Below are positions 9,124 to 17,698 of a DNA stretch of 64,000 nucleotides, one piece after another; positions within the stretch are counted from its first letter, which is position 1; each line of letters begins with the position of its first letter. A model generated the notes under the pieces. That model was not told where the DNA came from, did not search any database, and was given only the letters and a program-made list of their open reading frames with translations. This DNA is from Nonomuraea purpurea (GTDB taxonomy: Bacteria > Actinomycetota > Actinomycetes > Streptosporangiales > Streptosporangiaceae), in assembly GCF_042650645.1 (NCBI RefSeq), contig NZ_JBHSBI010000029.1, forward strand, positions 62,001 through 126,000, read 5' to 3'. A program made the position numbers and the translations under genes.

Positions 9124-9619
9124 TTATCGGGTTTCTTCCGCAGAGGAGGTGTTTGCGGCCTCTGGGCCGGCGGAGTCCCAGATCACATGAGGCGAACCCG
9201 TCAGCGCAGTGGTGTCGAGGTACCTGGGATCGAGGACGCGCTCGGTGAACTTCCAGCCATCCGGGGTGCGCTGGTAGCGGTCGTGGAACAGGCCGTACAT
9301 GAGGACCGACCTGCCGTCGCGCTGGCGACCGATCTCGAAGATGGATTCCCGGCCGGTCGCGGTGTCACCATCGAGTTGGATCGTGCCCGGGTGCACGTTC
9401 TGCACCCAGAACTCCCACGCACCTTGCAGCCGTTCGATACCGGCGCGGATCTCCTTCCGCCCGGTGAACTCGATGTTGGCGGGGGGGGATCCGCCACACC
9501 GCGTCCCTGGTGAACAGCGATGCGAAACGGTCGTAGTCGCCGATCATTGCCGCGTCGGCGTGTTCGCCCCGCAGCGTCTCGATCTCGACGCGGTCGGCGA
9601 TAGTCTGCAGATCTCTCAT
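9124..9619 (-). pseudogene. SnoaL-like/NTF2-fold protein, single frameshift in a homopolymer
   Basis: Starts at ATG 9619 behind GGAGAGAG: MRDLQTIADRVEIETLR... up to AVWRIPP, then continues in another frame as NIEFTGRKEIRAGIERLQGAWEF... to the stop at 9124. The switch lies in a run of eight G (plus strand 9481-9488); seven would keep one frame of about 165 residues, the usual length of SnoaL-like hydroxylase/cyclase-fold proteins. It may be a true one-base insertion or a sequencing error. The substrate is unknown; the fold is a small alpha+beta barrel used by many isomerases and dehydratases. Confidence 0.7.
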
Positions 9620-10437
9620 CGGTTCTCTCTCTCCTGCGAACGTGATGGATGACGGCATCGGGCTCCTGCCGGAGGGTGCTGCAGGGTGCGTCCGCACCAG
9701 CGCGCTTCACTGAACGTCTAGGTCTGGTGGCTGGGCCTGCCTCCCAGTTCGCCGCGCCATCTGCCCCTATCCGCTTGCCGGCTCAGCCGGAGCGATCGTC
9801 CATGGTGATCTTCTTGCCGCGGTGGCGGTTACAGATCATCGACGGATGAGTCCGGCGCGTCGGGACGGCCGGCGAACGTGATGAGGCTCACACTGCGGTG
9901 GCGAATTGGCGCGGCGGCGTTCATGACGTTGATCGCCGCAGGTTCTCGGCATTCTCCACCTTGTGATGGAGAACCTCGATCGTGTCGGTGTATCGCTCTG
10001 GTGGTCACTCCGCGGTGCTGCTGGAATGGCGACAAGGGCCGGACGGCGGCTGACACGGCGTCGCGGTCATCCGTCGTCCCTGCAGAAGCGGTCGTACGCG
10101 GTGACGAAGCCCAGTGCTGACCTCCGGGTGCTGAGCCGATCAGCCCCTGAGACCGACCTCGATGGAAGGCCATTCGAGGTATCCCGGCTCGGCCGATCCC
10201 ATGGTCGCTCGGGACCTCGACCGGCCGGCCGGGCGCTGTGCGCCTGCCGCTTTCCCCGGTAGATCGCCGGCTCCGGCCGCATCGACACGGCCACCTCGAT
10301 CCATCCCGCAGCCAGGGCAAAGACGACGGCTGCTCCTACGGGCGTGATCAAGGGCAGAAGCCATCAGATCACGAACCAGCCGACACCACAGGCGGCCGGA
10401 CGGTGTCCTGGTCGCGCAGAGCACGGCAACACGCGTG
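9620..10437. other. Long gap (about 0.8 kb) without recognisable gene
   Basis: Lies between the SnoaL-like pseudogene and the 3' end of the SARP regulator. Several overlapping short frames exist on both strands but none has convincing family motifs or third-base GC bias together with a start signal. It is probably degraded DNA. Confidence 0.45.
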
Positions 10438-13400
10438 CTACACGCCCCCGTACGCCTGAGACCTGGGCACCTCGTCCAGCAGCGGTGCGAGCCTGTCCGC
10501 ACAGGGCGCGTGCCCGATCTGCCGGCACAGCTGCAGGGCCTGACCGGCCAGGTGCGCCGCCGCCGCGGGATCGCCTCGCCGCCGTTCCAGCCGGGCCAGC
10601 ACCGTCAGCGCTGCCAGTTCCGGCAGCCGGTAGGTGTGCTCGGCCGCCACGGCATGCCCCCGCAGCGCATGCCGGACGGCGCCCTCGAGGTCGCCCAAGG
10701 CGTCGTCCAGCCGGGCGCGGGCGAGCAGCGCGTAGGCCAGATGCCAGCTCAGGTCGCCCGTGCTGATGAGACTGTCGGCCAGGTTCAGGCTGTCGGCGGC
10801 CTCCGCGGTCAGGCCGAGGGGGATGCCGGCATCGGCCAGGGCGACCAGTGCCGCCGCCTCCACCAGCCGGTCACCCTGGCTGCGGCACACGTCGAGGGCG
10901 CGCAGCGCCTCCTCCCGCGACTGCGCCCACCGGTCGTTCTCCCAGTGCAGCCGGCTGATCCAGACCAGAGTCGTGGCCGCGCCGTGGCCGCCGATTGAGG
11001 TGATCAGGGCGGCCGACCGACGCAGGCGGACCCCGGCTTCGTCGTAGCGGCCCTGGTCGAGCAGTACGGAGCCGAGCTCCCGCAGGTCTGCGGCCTCGGC
11101 GTAGGGCAGGTGGTGGCGCCGGCTGAGCGCGAGGGCCTGACGGCAGTGCTCCTCGGCCAGGTCGAGCCGGCCCAGGTGGTGGTACTGGTTGCCGAGCGCG
11201 CTGAGCGCCCGGATGTAGCCGGGCACTGACCCGAGCTCAGCGAAGAGCCGCGTGGCCCGTACGTTGTCGGCCATCGCCTCGGTGAGGTCGCCCGTCCACG
11301 CTCGCGCGAAGCTCAGCCCCATCCTGGCCGCCGCCTCGCTCTCCCGCCCGCCGCTGTCACGGGCGATGCGGACGGCCTGCTCCAGGTGCACGATGGCCTC
11401 CTTGCGCCGGCCGGTGCGGAACAGACCGTCCCCCATGCCGGTGTGCAGCATGGCGATGACGGCCGGCACGTCGTGGGCGGAGGCGGCCTCCAGCAGCGCC
11501 GGCGCGATCTCCACCCACTCACCGATGCGGCCGGTACGGGCGCAGATGGCGCGCACCATGTCGGCCAGCCGCCAGACCTCGGGGCCCGGGTGCCGGTCGA
11601 TCGCGCGCACCAGCGCGGCCATCAGGTTGATGACGTCGGCCGCCTCGGGAAAAGCCCGCTCAAGGAGGTCGGGGTGCGGCTGAGGGCCGGGAAGCAGGAC
11701 CTCGCCGGGCGCGCACTGGGCGGCGACGGTGGCGCCCAGCTCCAGGTAGTGGACGAACAGGCGGCGCCACGCGGGCCCACGCTCGGGATCGCGCCCGGCT
11801 TCGGCCACGGCGTAGAGCCGGACCAGGTCGTGAAAGCGGTACCGGCCGGTGACGTGCTGTTCGAGCAGATGCGCCGCGGCCAGCGCCTTGAGCGAGGCCC
11901 GCGCCGCGTCCAGGGGCAGGCCGATAGCCGCCGCGGCGGCCCTCACGGTGACGTCGGGGCCCGGAACGAGCCCGAGCAGACGGAAGGCCCGCTGTTCGTC
12001 GGGGGCGAGCACGCGGTAGGAGGCGGAGAAGGCGAGGGTGACGGTGTTGTGCTTGGCGCCGTCCACGGTCAGGCCCGACAGCGGGTCCCCGGCGGCCAGC
12101 TCCGCCGCGACCGCCGCGGTGCCGTCGGCGGGGCGAGTGGCGGCATTCGCGGCGGCGATGCGCAGCGCGAGCGGCAGCCCGCCGCACACGCGTACCAGCT
12201 CGCCGCGCGCGTCCGACTCGGCAGGCCCGGACGCCGGGCCGAGCACGCCGTCCAGCAGCGCCCGGCCGTCATCCTCGGACAGCGGGCCGAGCGAGTGCTG
12301 CCTGGCACCCGCGTACGCCACCAGCTCCCCGAGCCGGTGCCTGCTGGTCACGAGCGTCACGCCGGTCGGGGGCAGGAGCTGCTCGATCTGGGCCGCCGAG
12401 CGGGCGTTGTCCAGGACCAGCAGGTACGAGTGCTCCGCCAGCAGGGAGCGGTAAAGGCCGAGCTGGGTCTCGAAGTCGCCCGGTGCCCGTTCGGGATCGA
12501 CGCCGAGCGAGACCAGCAGCCGGGTCAGCGCGGCGGTCGTGGTCAGCGGCTCGTGGTCCGGGTCGTAGCCGCGAAGGTCGAGGTAGAGCTGGCCGTCGGT
12601 GAAACGGTCCTTGGCCTGGTGCGCCCAGCGCAGCGCGAGGGCCGTCTTGCCCATGCCGGCCGTGCCGCTCAGCACGCACACGCCGTCGCCGCCGCCCAGG
12701 CACTCCTCCAGCCACGCCAGCTCCGCGTCGCGGGCGGCGAACCCGGGCATGTCTCTGGGCAGCTCGGCCGGCCGTGGCACGAGGGGGCGCTGCGGCGGGG
12801 GAGTGGTGAACCGGGCGGCTGGGGTGTCCGGTTTGTCCTCCAGGAGCCGCTGGTGCAGCAGGCGCAGCGGCTGGCCTGGCTCGATGCCCAGCTCGTCCAC
12901 CAGCCGCGCTCTCGCGTCACGGTACACGGCCAGCGCCTGGGCGCGGCGCTCGCACCGAGCCAGGGCCAGCATGAGCTGCCCGAGCAGCCGCTCGCGCAGC
13001 GGGTGCTCGGCCACCGCCGTGTGCAGCTCAGCGACAACCTCGGCGTGCCGCCCGGACGCCAGCTCCGCGTCGTACAACTCCTCCAGCGCGCAGAGCCGGC
13101 TGTCCTCCAGGCCGGGGCGTTCCTGGTCGATCAGCGCGGCGCTGGTCCCGGCCAGCGCAGGCCCGCGCCACAAATCGGCTACCGCGCGTAATCGTGTCGC
13201 GGCGTCGGCATGGCGCCCCTCCATGGCATCGGCGCGCGCGGCGGCCCGGTAGCGTTCAGACAGGTGCAGGTCGAGTTCGTCGGCGCCGATGCGGATGCGG
13301 TAGCCGGCGCCGCCCCGGCTGATACGCTCCTTGCCGATCAGCGCCCTTAGCTCGTGGACGTACACCTGCAGGCGTGCGACCGCCGTGCGCGGCGCGCGAT

Positions 13401-13566
13401 CGCCCCAGGTCAGGGCGACGAGCCGGCTGCCCGACACCGTACGGTTCGCGCTGAGAAGCAGGGCGGCCAGCACAGTCCGCTGTTTCGGGGAGCCCAGCAC
13501 GATCGGCCCGTCAGGCCCTTCGGCTGACACCGGCCCGAGCAGCGCGAACCGAGTCTCCGACTCCAT
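10438..13566 (-). CDS. SARP/AfsR-type transcriptional regulator (BTAD-NB-ARC-TPR)
   Basis: 1042 residues, the standard length of AfsR-like activators. It starts at ATG 13566 behind AAGGGGA. Residues ~1-95 are an OmpR-type winged helix (GSPKQRTVLAALLLSANRTV); ~95-250 the bacterial transcriptional activation domain ending in YRDARARLVDELGIEPGQ; ~275-560 an NB-ARC ATPase with Walker A GTAGMGKTAL and Walker B-like YLLVLDNA; ~690-1020 TPR repeats. Such proteins integrate a signal through the ATPase/TPR part and activate antibiotic operons. No biosynthetic operon is directly adjacent; the RiPP-like locus (14.1-16.4 kb) is next to it, and the orthosomycin-type cluster is 18 kb away. Which it controls is unknown. 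Confidence 0.9.
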   Translation of the reverse strand: MESETRFALLGPVSAEGPDGPIVLGSPKQRTVLAALLLSANRTVSGSRLVALTWGDRAPRTAVARLQVYVHELRALIGKERISRGGAGYRIRIGADELDLHLSERYRAAARADAMEGRHADAATRLRAVADLWRGPALAGTSAALIDQERPGLEDSRLCALEELYDAELASGRHAEVVAELHTAVAEHPLRERLLGQLMLALARCERRAQALAVYRDARARLVDELGIEPGQPLRLLHQRLLEDKPDTPAARFTTPPPQRPLVPRPAELPRDMPGFAARDAELAWLEECLGGGDGVCVLSGTAGMGKTALALRWAHQAKDRFTDGQLYLDLRGYDPDHEPLTTTAALTRLLVSLGVDPERAPGDFETQLGLYRSLLAEHSYLLVLDNARSAAQIEQLLPPTGVTLVTSRHRLGELVAYAGARQHSLGPLSEDDGRALLDGVLGPASGPAESDARGELVRVCGGLPLALRIAAANAATRPADGTAAVAAELAAGDPLSGLTVDGAKHNTVTLAFSASYRVLAPDEQRAFRLLGLVPGPDVTVRAAAAAIGLPLDAARASLKALAAAHLLEQHVTGRYRFHDLVRLYAVAEAGRDPERGPAWRRLFVHYLELGATVAAQCAPGEVLLPGPQPHPDLLERAFPEAADVINLMAALVRAIDRHPGPEVWRLADMVRAICARTGRIGEWVEIAPALLEAASAHDVPAVIAMLHTGMGDGLFRTGRRKEAIVHLEQAVRIARDSGGRESEAAARMGLSFARAWTGDLTEAMADNVRATRLFAELGSVPGYIRALSALGNQYHHLGRLDLAEEHCRQALALSRRHHLPYAEAADLRELGSVLLDQGRYDEAGVRLRRSAALITSIGGHGAATTLVWISRLHWENDRWAQSREEALRALDVCRSQGDRLVEAAALVALADAGIPLGLTAEAADSLNLADSLISTGDLSWHLAYALLARARLDDALGDLEGAVRHALRGHAVAAEHTYRLPELAALTVLARLERRRGDPAAAAHLAGQALQLCRQIGHAPCADRLAPLLDEVPRSQAYGGV

Positions 13567-13744
13567 GTGTCCCCTTCACATCCCTCGGTTCCACAAGATT
13601 GTAGTGAAGGCGCTCAGATGGAGGCTCCCCATGGATGCGGACACAACTTCAGGCGGTGAGCCTGTGCCAAGCGCGTAACTGGGCGTGAGATCGTCAAGGC
13701 GGCCAGGCATTGACATGGGCCTCGCCGGGGGTTCCGGCCGCGTC

Positions 13745-14121
13745 GATCGAGCGCCTGCGGGCGGAGTTACGGGCCGCTGGCGGCAGGCGACGCGGGCGGT
13801 GATGGTGCTGTTGTCGCTGCACGGGTTGTCGGCGGCGGAAATCGCTGACCTGCTCGGCTACGCCGGCACGGTGCGCCGCTGGATCGGGCGGTTCAACCGG
13901 CTGGGCCTGGCCGACCGTCCCGGCTTGGACGTCCGCGGCGCGGTGGCCGACGGCTGGTGCAGCGCATCGCCGCGCTACTGGCCCGGCCGGGACCGTGGAC
14001 CCTCGCCGACATCACCGCACGGCTCCGCGCGCTGCCGCGTGGGGCGGTGATGTGGGCCGCCGATGAGACCCACGTGCACATCGAGAAGTTGACGTCCGGG
14101 TCTGTGAGGGCGGGCAGGTGA
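13745..14121 (+). pseudogene. IS630-family transposase relic
   Basis: The first part reads LSLHGLSAAEIADLLGYA and VRRWIGRFNRLGLADRPG, the helix-turn-helix of IS630 transposases. After a frameshift, LVQRIAALLARPGPWTLADI follows, then a jump to GAVMWAADETHVHIEKL, which carries one DDE-motif strand (DETHV). Large internal and C-terminal deletions make it inactive. It ends 13 bases before the stop of the convergent M50 protease gene, marking the edge of the RiPP-like locus. Confidence 0.75.
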
Positions 14122-14133
14122 GATTCCTGCCCG

Positions 14134-15252
14134 CTACCCGGCAGGCCTGTGAGGTCTGAGTGACCTGATCAACCGGCGGCCGAGCAGGCCCAGGTAGAGC
14201 AGCCACCCGGCGGCCACCAGGGCGAGCGTGGCCACTGGCTGCCACCCGGGCAACTCGGCGATCGACTGCCGGCATACCGCCATGGTGACCGGCACCGTGT
14301 ACGCGGCGAAGAACCCCAGGCCGAGCACCCGCCCGATCACCAGAAACCATGCGTACACACGCACGCTCAAGGGCGCCTTCCCCGTCTCCGCCGAACGCGC
14401 CTTTCTGGCGAGCGTGGCTCGCAGGTGCGCTTGCGCGTCGTCCATGAGGTTCTTGTTCCCGCTGGCATTGGCGAAGACGTAGTAGACGTCGGTCCGCATG
14501 AAGAACATGAACTGCCAGGCGATCTGCGACAGGCAAAGGACCAAGACCAGCCGTACGAGGGGGAGTTCGACGATGTACAGCGTGCACGTCGCGGCGCAGA
14601 CGAGGAACCAGTCGACCCGCATGCCGGCCAGATACGCGCGGTAGCGCGCCCGCCTGGGCACTGCCCAGATGCCGGTGATCTTGGTCTGTGCGACGAGGAA
14701 CTGCAGGCGAGTCCCGAGCGACAGCTCCGCCCGCACGCCCAGGGACCTGGCGGCGGAGATGTGGCCGAGCTCGTGCACCAGCACGAGGAGCCACGAGCCG
14801 GCCACGAACGCGACAGTGAACGTGAGACTGTCGGACCACACCAGGTCGGACAGGCTCGGCAGGATGCCAGGGTCGGCAACGGCGGCGGCGATGGCACAGG
14901 CGGTCAGCAGGATCAGCACGGCGTGCGCGGGCCTGGAGAAGAGCCAGGCCACGTGGTGTGGCCGGATCCGGTCCCACCGGTTCGGCGGCCGCTCGGGACG
15001 GTTGAGCAGCCCCGCGCTTCCAAGCCCGGTGAGGAACGCGTCCACGTCCACGTCCACGCCCTGCTCGGCCAGCACCCGGGCACGCGCCTCCGCGACCGTT
15101 CTGGTGCCGTCGAGCGATGCGATGACGGCTGCCGCCACTCCCGGCACGTTGACGAACGTCTCGCCGTTGCCTATCACGTAGTCGTCGGGTCCGTCGGCGA
15201 CCACGGTAAGGAACGACAGATCGGTCTTCGAATCCAGCCCTGCGGACGTCAC
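14134..15252 (-). CDS. M50 (site-2-protease-like) membrane metalloprotease with N-terminal PqqD-like domain
   Basis: 372 residues. I place the start at GTG 15252, which overlaps the stop of the ThiF-like gene (GTGA), so the two are translationally coupled. Residues ~10-85 (YVIGNGETFVNVPGVAAAVI...GTRTVAEARARV) resemble PqqD/RRE peptide-binding folds. The rest is a polytopic membrane protein: HELGH at residues 160-164 is the zinc site, and FMRTDVYYVFANASGNKNL matches the segment that supplies the third (Asp) ligand in the SpoIVFB/'putative peptide zinc metalloprotease' group. With a 20-residue peptide gene and a ThiF enzyme upstream, the likely job is to bind, cleave or export a modified peptide at the membrane. 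That role is inference; the fold assignment is firm. Confidence 0.8.
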   Translation of the reverse strand: MTSAGLDSKTDLSFLTVVADGPDDYVIGNGETFVNVPGVAAAVIASLDGTRTVAEARARVLAEQGVDVDVDAFLTGLGSAGLLNRPERPPNRWDRIRPHHVAWLFSRPAHAVLILLTACAIAAAVADPGILPSLSDLVWSDSLTFTVAFVAGSWLLVLVHELGHISAARSLGVRAELSLGTRLQFLVAQTKITGIWAVPRRARYRAYLAGMRVDWFLVCAATCTLYIVELPLVRLVLVLCLSQIAWQFMFFMRTDVYYVFANASGNKNLMDDAQAHLRATLARKARSAETGKAPLSVRVYAWFLVIGRVLGLGFFAAYTVPVTMAVCRQSIAELPGWQPVATLALVAAGWLLYLGLLGRRLIRSLRPHRPAG

Positions 15253-16298
15253 GCGCAGACCTCGCAGTCGTCCAGCCGGTCGAAGTCCCTGGCGGTGGTG
15301 GTGAGCGTGAGCAGGTCCAGCCAGACGGTCCTGCCCTCGATCGCGGGCGCGCCGGTGCCGGTCAGGTGGCGGATCACCTCGGCGGCGAGCATGCCGGACA
15401 CGATCGTGCACAGCGGGCCGAACGACGGGATCATCCGCCCGGCGTTGTCGGCGACCGGCAGCTCGGCGGAGCCGTACCGCTCGGAGAGCGCGCGTTCCTG
15501 GCAGGTCAGGCAGCCGGTCTTGCCGGGCACGACCAGCGGCCCGACCAGGCCGACGTGCTGGTTGAAGCCGCCGGTGACGAACGGTGTGCCCGCCTGGACG
15601 CACGCCTGGTTGACCCATCGGCGGATGTGCGGCTGCGGCGTGTCGACGGTGTTCACCACGAGATCGGCGTCGGTGATCACGTCCTCGGGGCCGGTGATAC
15701 GCCGCTCGACCTGCCGGACCTCCAGCTGGGGGCAGTGCTCGGCCAGCGTGCGCGCGGCCGCGGCCGTCTTGAGCTCACCGAGATCGCGCATGGCGTAGAG
15801 ATGCTGCCGGTGCAGGTTGCTGAGCTCCACCCGGTCGTCGTCCAGGATGGTCAGCCGGCCCACGCCGGAGGTGGCGAGCTGGAGGGCGACATGGCCGCCG
15901 ATCGCGCCGGCGCCGAGCACCGCGACGTGGCTGTCCGCCAGGTCGCCGAGCGCGGCGGCGGCTCGTTCGGCCGGGTGGAACATCGACAACCACAGCGCGA
16001 ACCTGGACAGGGCGGCGTCGGCGGCCAGTGTGCCAAGGTCGGCGTCGGTGACAAGGATCCGGCTGGCGCGCAGTCGTTCGACGGCGGTGTCGATGTCCTC
16101 GGGAGTGACGTCGTCGATGAGGGCGTACAGGTCGCTCTGCTCGACGGGGGCCTGCGCGCACAGGTGGATCAGGCGACGCAGCGGCGGCTGCGCGCGTTCC
16201 AGCGTCTGGCCTGTTGGCGGGAAATCACCGAGCCGCACGCGCTCGCCGGCATCGTCGATGAAAAGAGGGAAGGCCGGATTCACTTGAATCCTCGGCAT
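15249..16298 (-). CDS. ThiF/E1-like adenylyltransferase, putative RiPP-modifying enzyme
   Basis: 349 residues from ATG 16298 (GGGAG upstream). Residues 1-~95 look like a winged-helix RiPP recognition element (PLFIDDAGERVRLGD..., IDDVTPEDIDTAVERLRASRILV). Residues ~120-335 are an E1/ThiF/MoeB fold: nucleotide loop GAGAIGG (129-135), ILDDDRVELSNLHRQ with the ATP-binding Asp and Arg, and zinc-binding Cys pairs at 263/266 and 345/348. Related enzymes (MccB, TOMM leader-binding partners, ThiF) adenylate a peptide C-terminus or present it to a partner. No YcaO, LanB or radical-SAM gene is adjacent, which makes a minimal MccB-like reaction on the peptide encoded at 16371-16433 the simplest idea. That idea is inference. 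Confidence 0.82.
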   Translation of the reverse strand: MPRIQVNPAFPLFIDDAGERVRLGDFPPTGQTLERAQPPLRRLIHLCAQAPVEQSDLYALIDDVTPEDIDTAVERLRASRILVTDADLGTLAADAALSRFALWLSMFHPAERAAAALGDLADSHVAVLGAGAIGGHVALQLATSGVGRLTILDDDRVELSNLHRQHLYAMRDLGELKTAAAARTLAEHCPQLEVRQVERRITGPEDVITDADLVVNTVDTPQPHIRRWVNQACVQAGTPFVTGGFNQHVGLVGPLVVPGKTGCLTCQERALSERYGSAELPVADNAGRMIPSFGPLCTIVSGMLAAEVIRHLTGTGAPAIEGRTVWLDLLTLTTTARDFDRLDDCEVCA

Positions 16299-16326
16299 GG
16301 AAGCGACTCCCGACGGTTCGAGGCAG

Positions 16327-16361
16327 GGCCTCCTGCGGGCGTGGGAGCTCCGCAGGAGGCC
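16327..16361 (-). terminator. Strong hairpin between peptide gene and ThiF gene (attenuator-like)
   Basis: GGCCTCCTGCG (16327-16337) and CGCAGGAGGCC (16351-16361) are perfect 11-base arms around a 13-base loop. The hairpin lies 10 bases after the stop of the 20-residue peptide and 29 bases before the ThiF start, with no U-run. Precursor genes of RiPPs often carry such a partial terminator so that peptide mRNA exceeds enzyme mRNA. Confidence 0.7.
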
Positions 16362-16370
16362 GCGTGAGGG

Positions 16371-16433
16371 TCAGCAGTTGGCGCCGGAGGCGGTGGTCTC
16401 GACTTCTTCGACCTTCTTGATCTCGATCGTCAT
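16371..16433 (-). CDS. 20-residue putative RiPP precursor peptide ending in Asn-Cys
   Basis: ATG at 16433 is preceded by AAAGGA (16441-16446) at ideal spacing. The peptide starts MTIEIKKVEEVE and ends TTASGANC, then TGA. The N-terminal half is charged, like a leader helix; the C-terminal half is small and polar, like a core, with the only Cys as the very last residue. It is followed by a strong hairpin and then by the ThiF-like and M50 genes on the same strand. MccA-type precursors (7 residues) and other ThiF substrates are also very short and modified at the C-terminus. I do not recognise this peptide family. Alternatives: a regulatory leader peptide or a chance frame; the ribosome site and position argue against chance. 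Confidence 0.7.
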   Translation of the reverse strand: MTIEIKKVEEVETTASGANC

Positions 16434-16748
16434 GCTGTGTTCCTTTCATCGATCTTGGACTTCCCTAGAAGGGATCGCGGACGATGTTAGGAGCGGCCAC
16501 TTCCGATCTCCTTCTCGTTTCCTTCCGCTGCGAGGAGGTCACGCGGTTGCTCGGCATCTCCGGGGCCAAGGGCGGACGGGGCGATGTTGGGAGAGTGCTA
16601 CCGGTTGAGGCGCGCTCAGCATCGGCGATCAGCTAGACGTCGCAGGTGGGCTCGGGCCGGTAGTCGCTGGTGGTCAGCCCGAGTTGGGCGGTCGGCTCGG
16701 CGCGGGCGGAGTCGGTGTCCGAACACCATGCCGAGGCCCTGAGCAGCG
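16434..16748. other. Upstream region of the RiPP-like locus, no gene recognised
   Basis: About 315 bases that should hold the promoter of the peptide operon. No clear -10/-35 pair or palindrome stands out. A short minus-strand frame near 16640-16720 ends in SDYRPEPTCDV, but nothing upstream supports it as a gene. Confidence 0.4.
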
Positions 16749-17036
16749 CCGGCACCGACTCCTAAGTCGAATGCTGCTGTCGGTGATCTAAGAAGGCTGG
16801 AGTCTGACGGTAGCTACGACGCAGACAAGGCCGCAGATCTACGCGACCTTGATCCCGAAGAACTGATAGCCGCAGCCCGGCAGGCTGACTTGGAGCATGG
16901 GATGTACATTTACAAAGGTAGCAATACGGTCGGGAATGGCAATCACCGAATGCGCAAGCTTTTGAGACGGGCGGATATTCTGGGTTCAGATATTACAGAT
17001 GACACACCTATCTACATTAGAGGTTTCGATCGGTGA
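16749..17036 (+). pseudogene. C-terminal tail of a polymorphic-toxin-like protein, 5' part lost
   Basis: An open frame without its own start reads PAPTPKSNAAVGDLRRLESDG, then DPEELIAAARQADLEHGMYI and GNGNHRMRKLLRRADILGSD, ending IYIRGFDR. It looks like a linker followed by a small C-terminal effector domain, and is lower in GC than its neighbours. A stop at 16740 cuts it off from any carrier protein. The stop overlaps the GTG start of the next gene (GTGA at 17033), as is common for toxin/immunity pairs. The toxin family is not recognised. Confidence 0.5.
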
Positions 17037-17479
17037 TACGTTTCTGGTGGGCTAGGCGCCGCAAGCGCGTCTGGCCTCAGGTCGAGAATCGAGCTGGTGT
17101 CCTCGGCAGGGGAGACATCAAAGGGATTACTCTTGATGAGGTCGAGCGCATGGCTCGACAGGCGAAGGTTCATCATTGGAGCGGCCAAGGGCGCCCAGCC
17201 TGGCTGGATGAGCATCGTGCATCAATCTCAAATCTCTACCTTACGTTCCTGCACGAGGAGTCCGAAGGCTGCTTTCGGTGCTCCGTAACGGTGCTATTCA
17301 GAGGAGGGGGAGGGGGTTGTTTCGGGCTTGATGTCGCGCGAGATGAATTTAATTCACTTCCAGATCTGCAAGAATTCGCCGTAATTGAACTTGCGCATCG
17401 CTTCCTAGGGTCATTTCCCGCTATTCGGCTAGATGTCGAGCAGCAGGCTGCATGGGACCGTGGCTGCGGCGATATTTAG
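17033..17479 (+). CDS. Hypothetical protein, possible immunity partner of the toxin tail
   Basis: 148 residues starting at GTG 17033, coupled to the end of the toxin-like tail. It is Arg/Trp-rich at the N-terminus (MIRFWWARRRKRVW) and has no signal peptide or membrane helix, so it is cytoplasmic. The body (ITLDEVERMARQAKVHHWSG..., NLYLTFLHEESEGCFRC, LPDLQEFAVIELAHRFLG) resembles small alpha/beta immunity proteins in general layout, but no family is recognised. Codon use is less GC-biased than in the flanking genes, which suggests transfer together with the toxin tail. Confidence 0.55.
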   Translation: MIRFWWARRRKRVWPQVENRAGVLGRGDIKGITLDEVERMARQAKVHHWSGQGRPAWLDEHRASISNLYLTFLHEESEGCFRCSVTVLFRGGGGGCFGLDVARDEFNSLPDLQEFAVIELAHRFLGSFPAIRLDVEQQAAWDRGCGDI

Positions 17480-17698
17480 GGTGGTATGTCGCCAAACTCG
17501 ACTTTCGCTGTTCTAAATGAGAGTCATGCGGCGTCTTCCCAGGCCGGCAGGTCGGCCAGGATTTCTTCGGGTTTTGGCTGGTCAGGGTGAAGCTACCGTG
17601 TTGGTGCGCCGGGTGGGCACCGCCCACTCGCGTATCGGCGGACGGTCCAGGGGGGCAGGCACTGGACCGCGTACCTTTGATGTGGCGTGGCACTGCGG

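Noticed and set aside
16640..16720. Short minus-strand frame ending SDYRPEPTCDV, at first taken as a second precursor peptide
   Set aside because: It has no suitable start and ribosome site, and a different composition from the peptide at 16371; it could be the tail of any lost gene.
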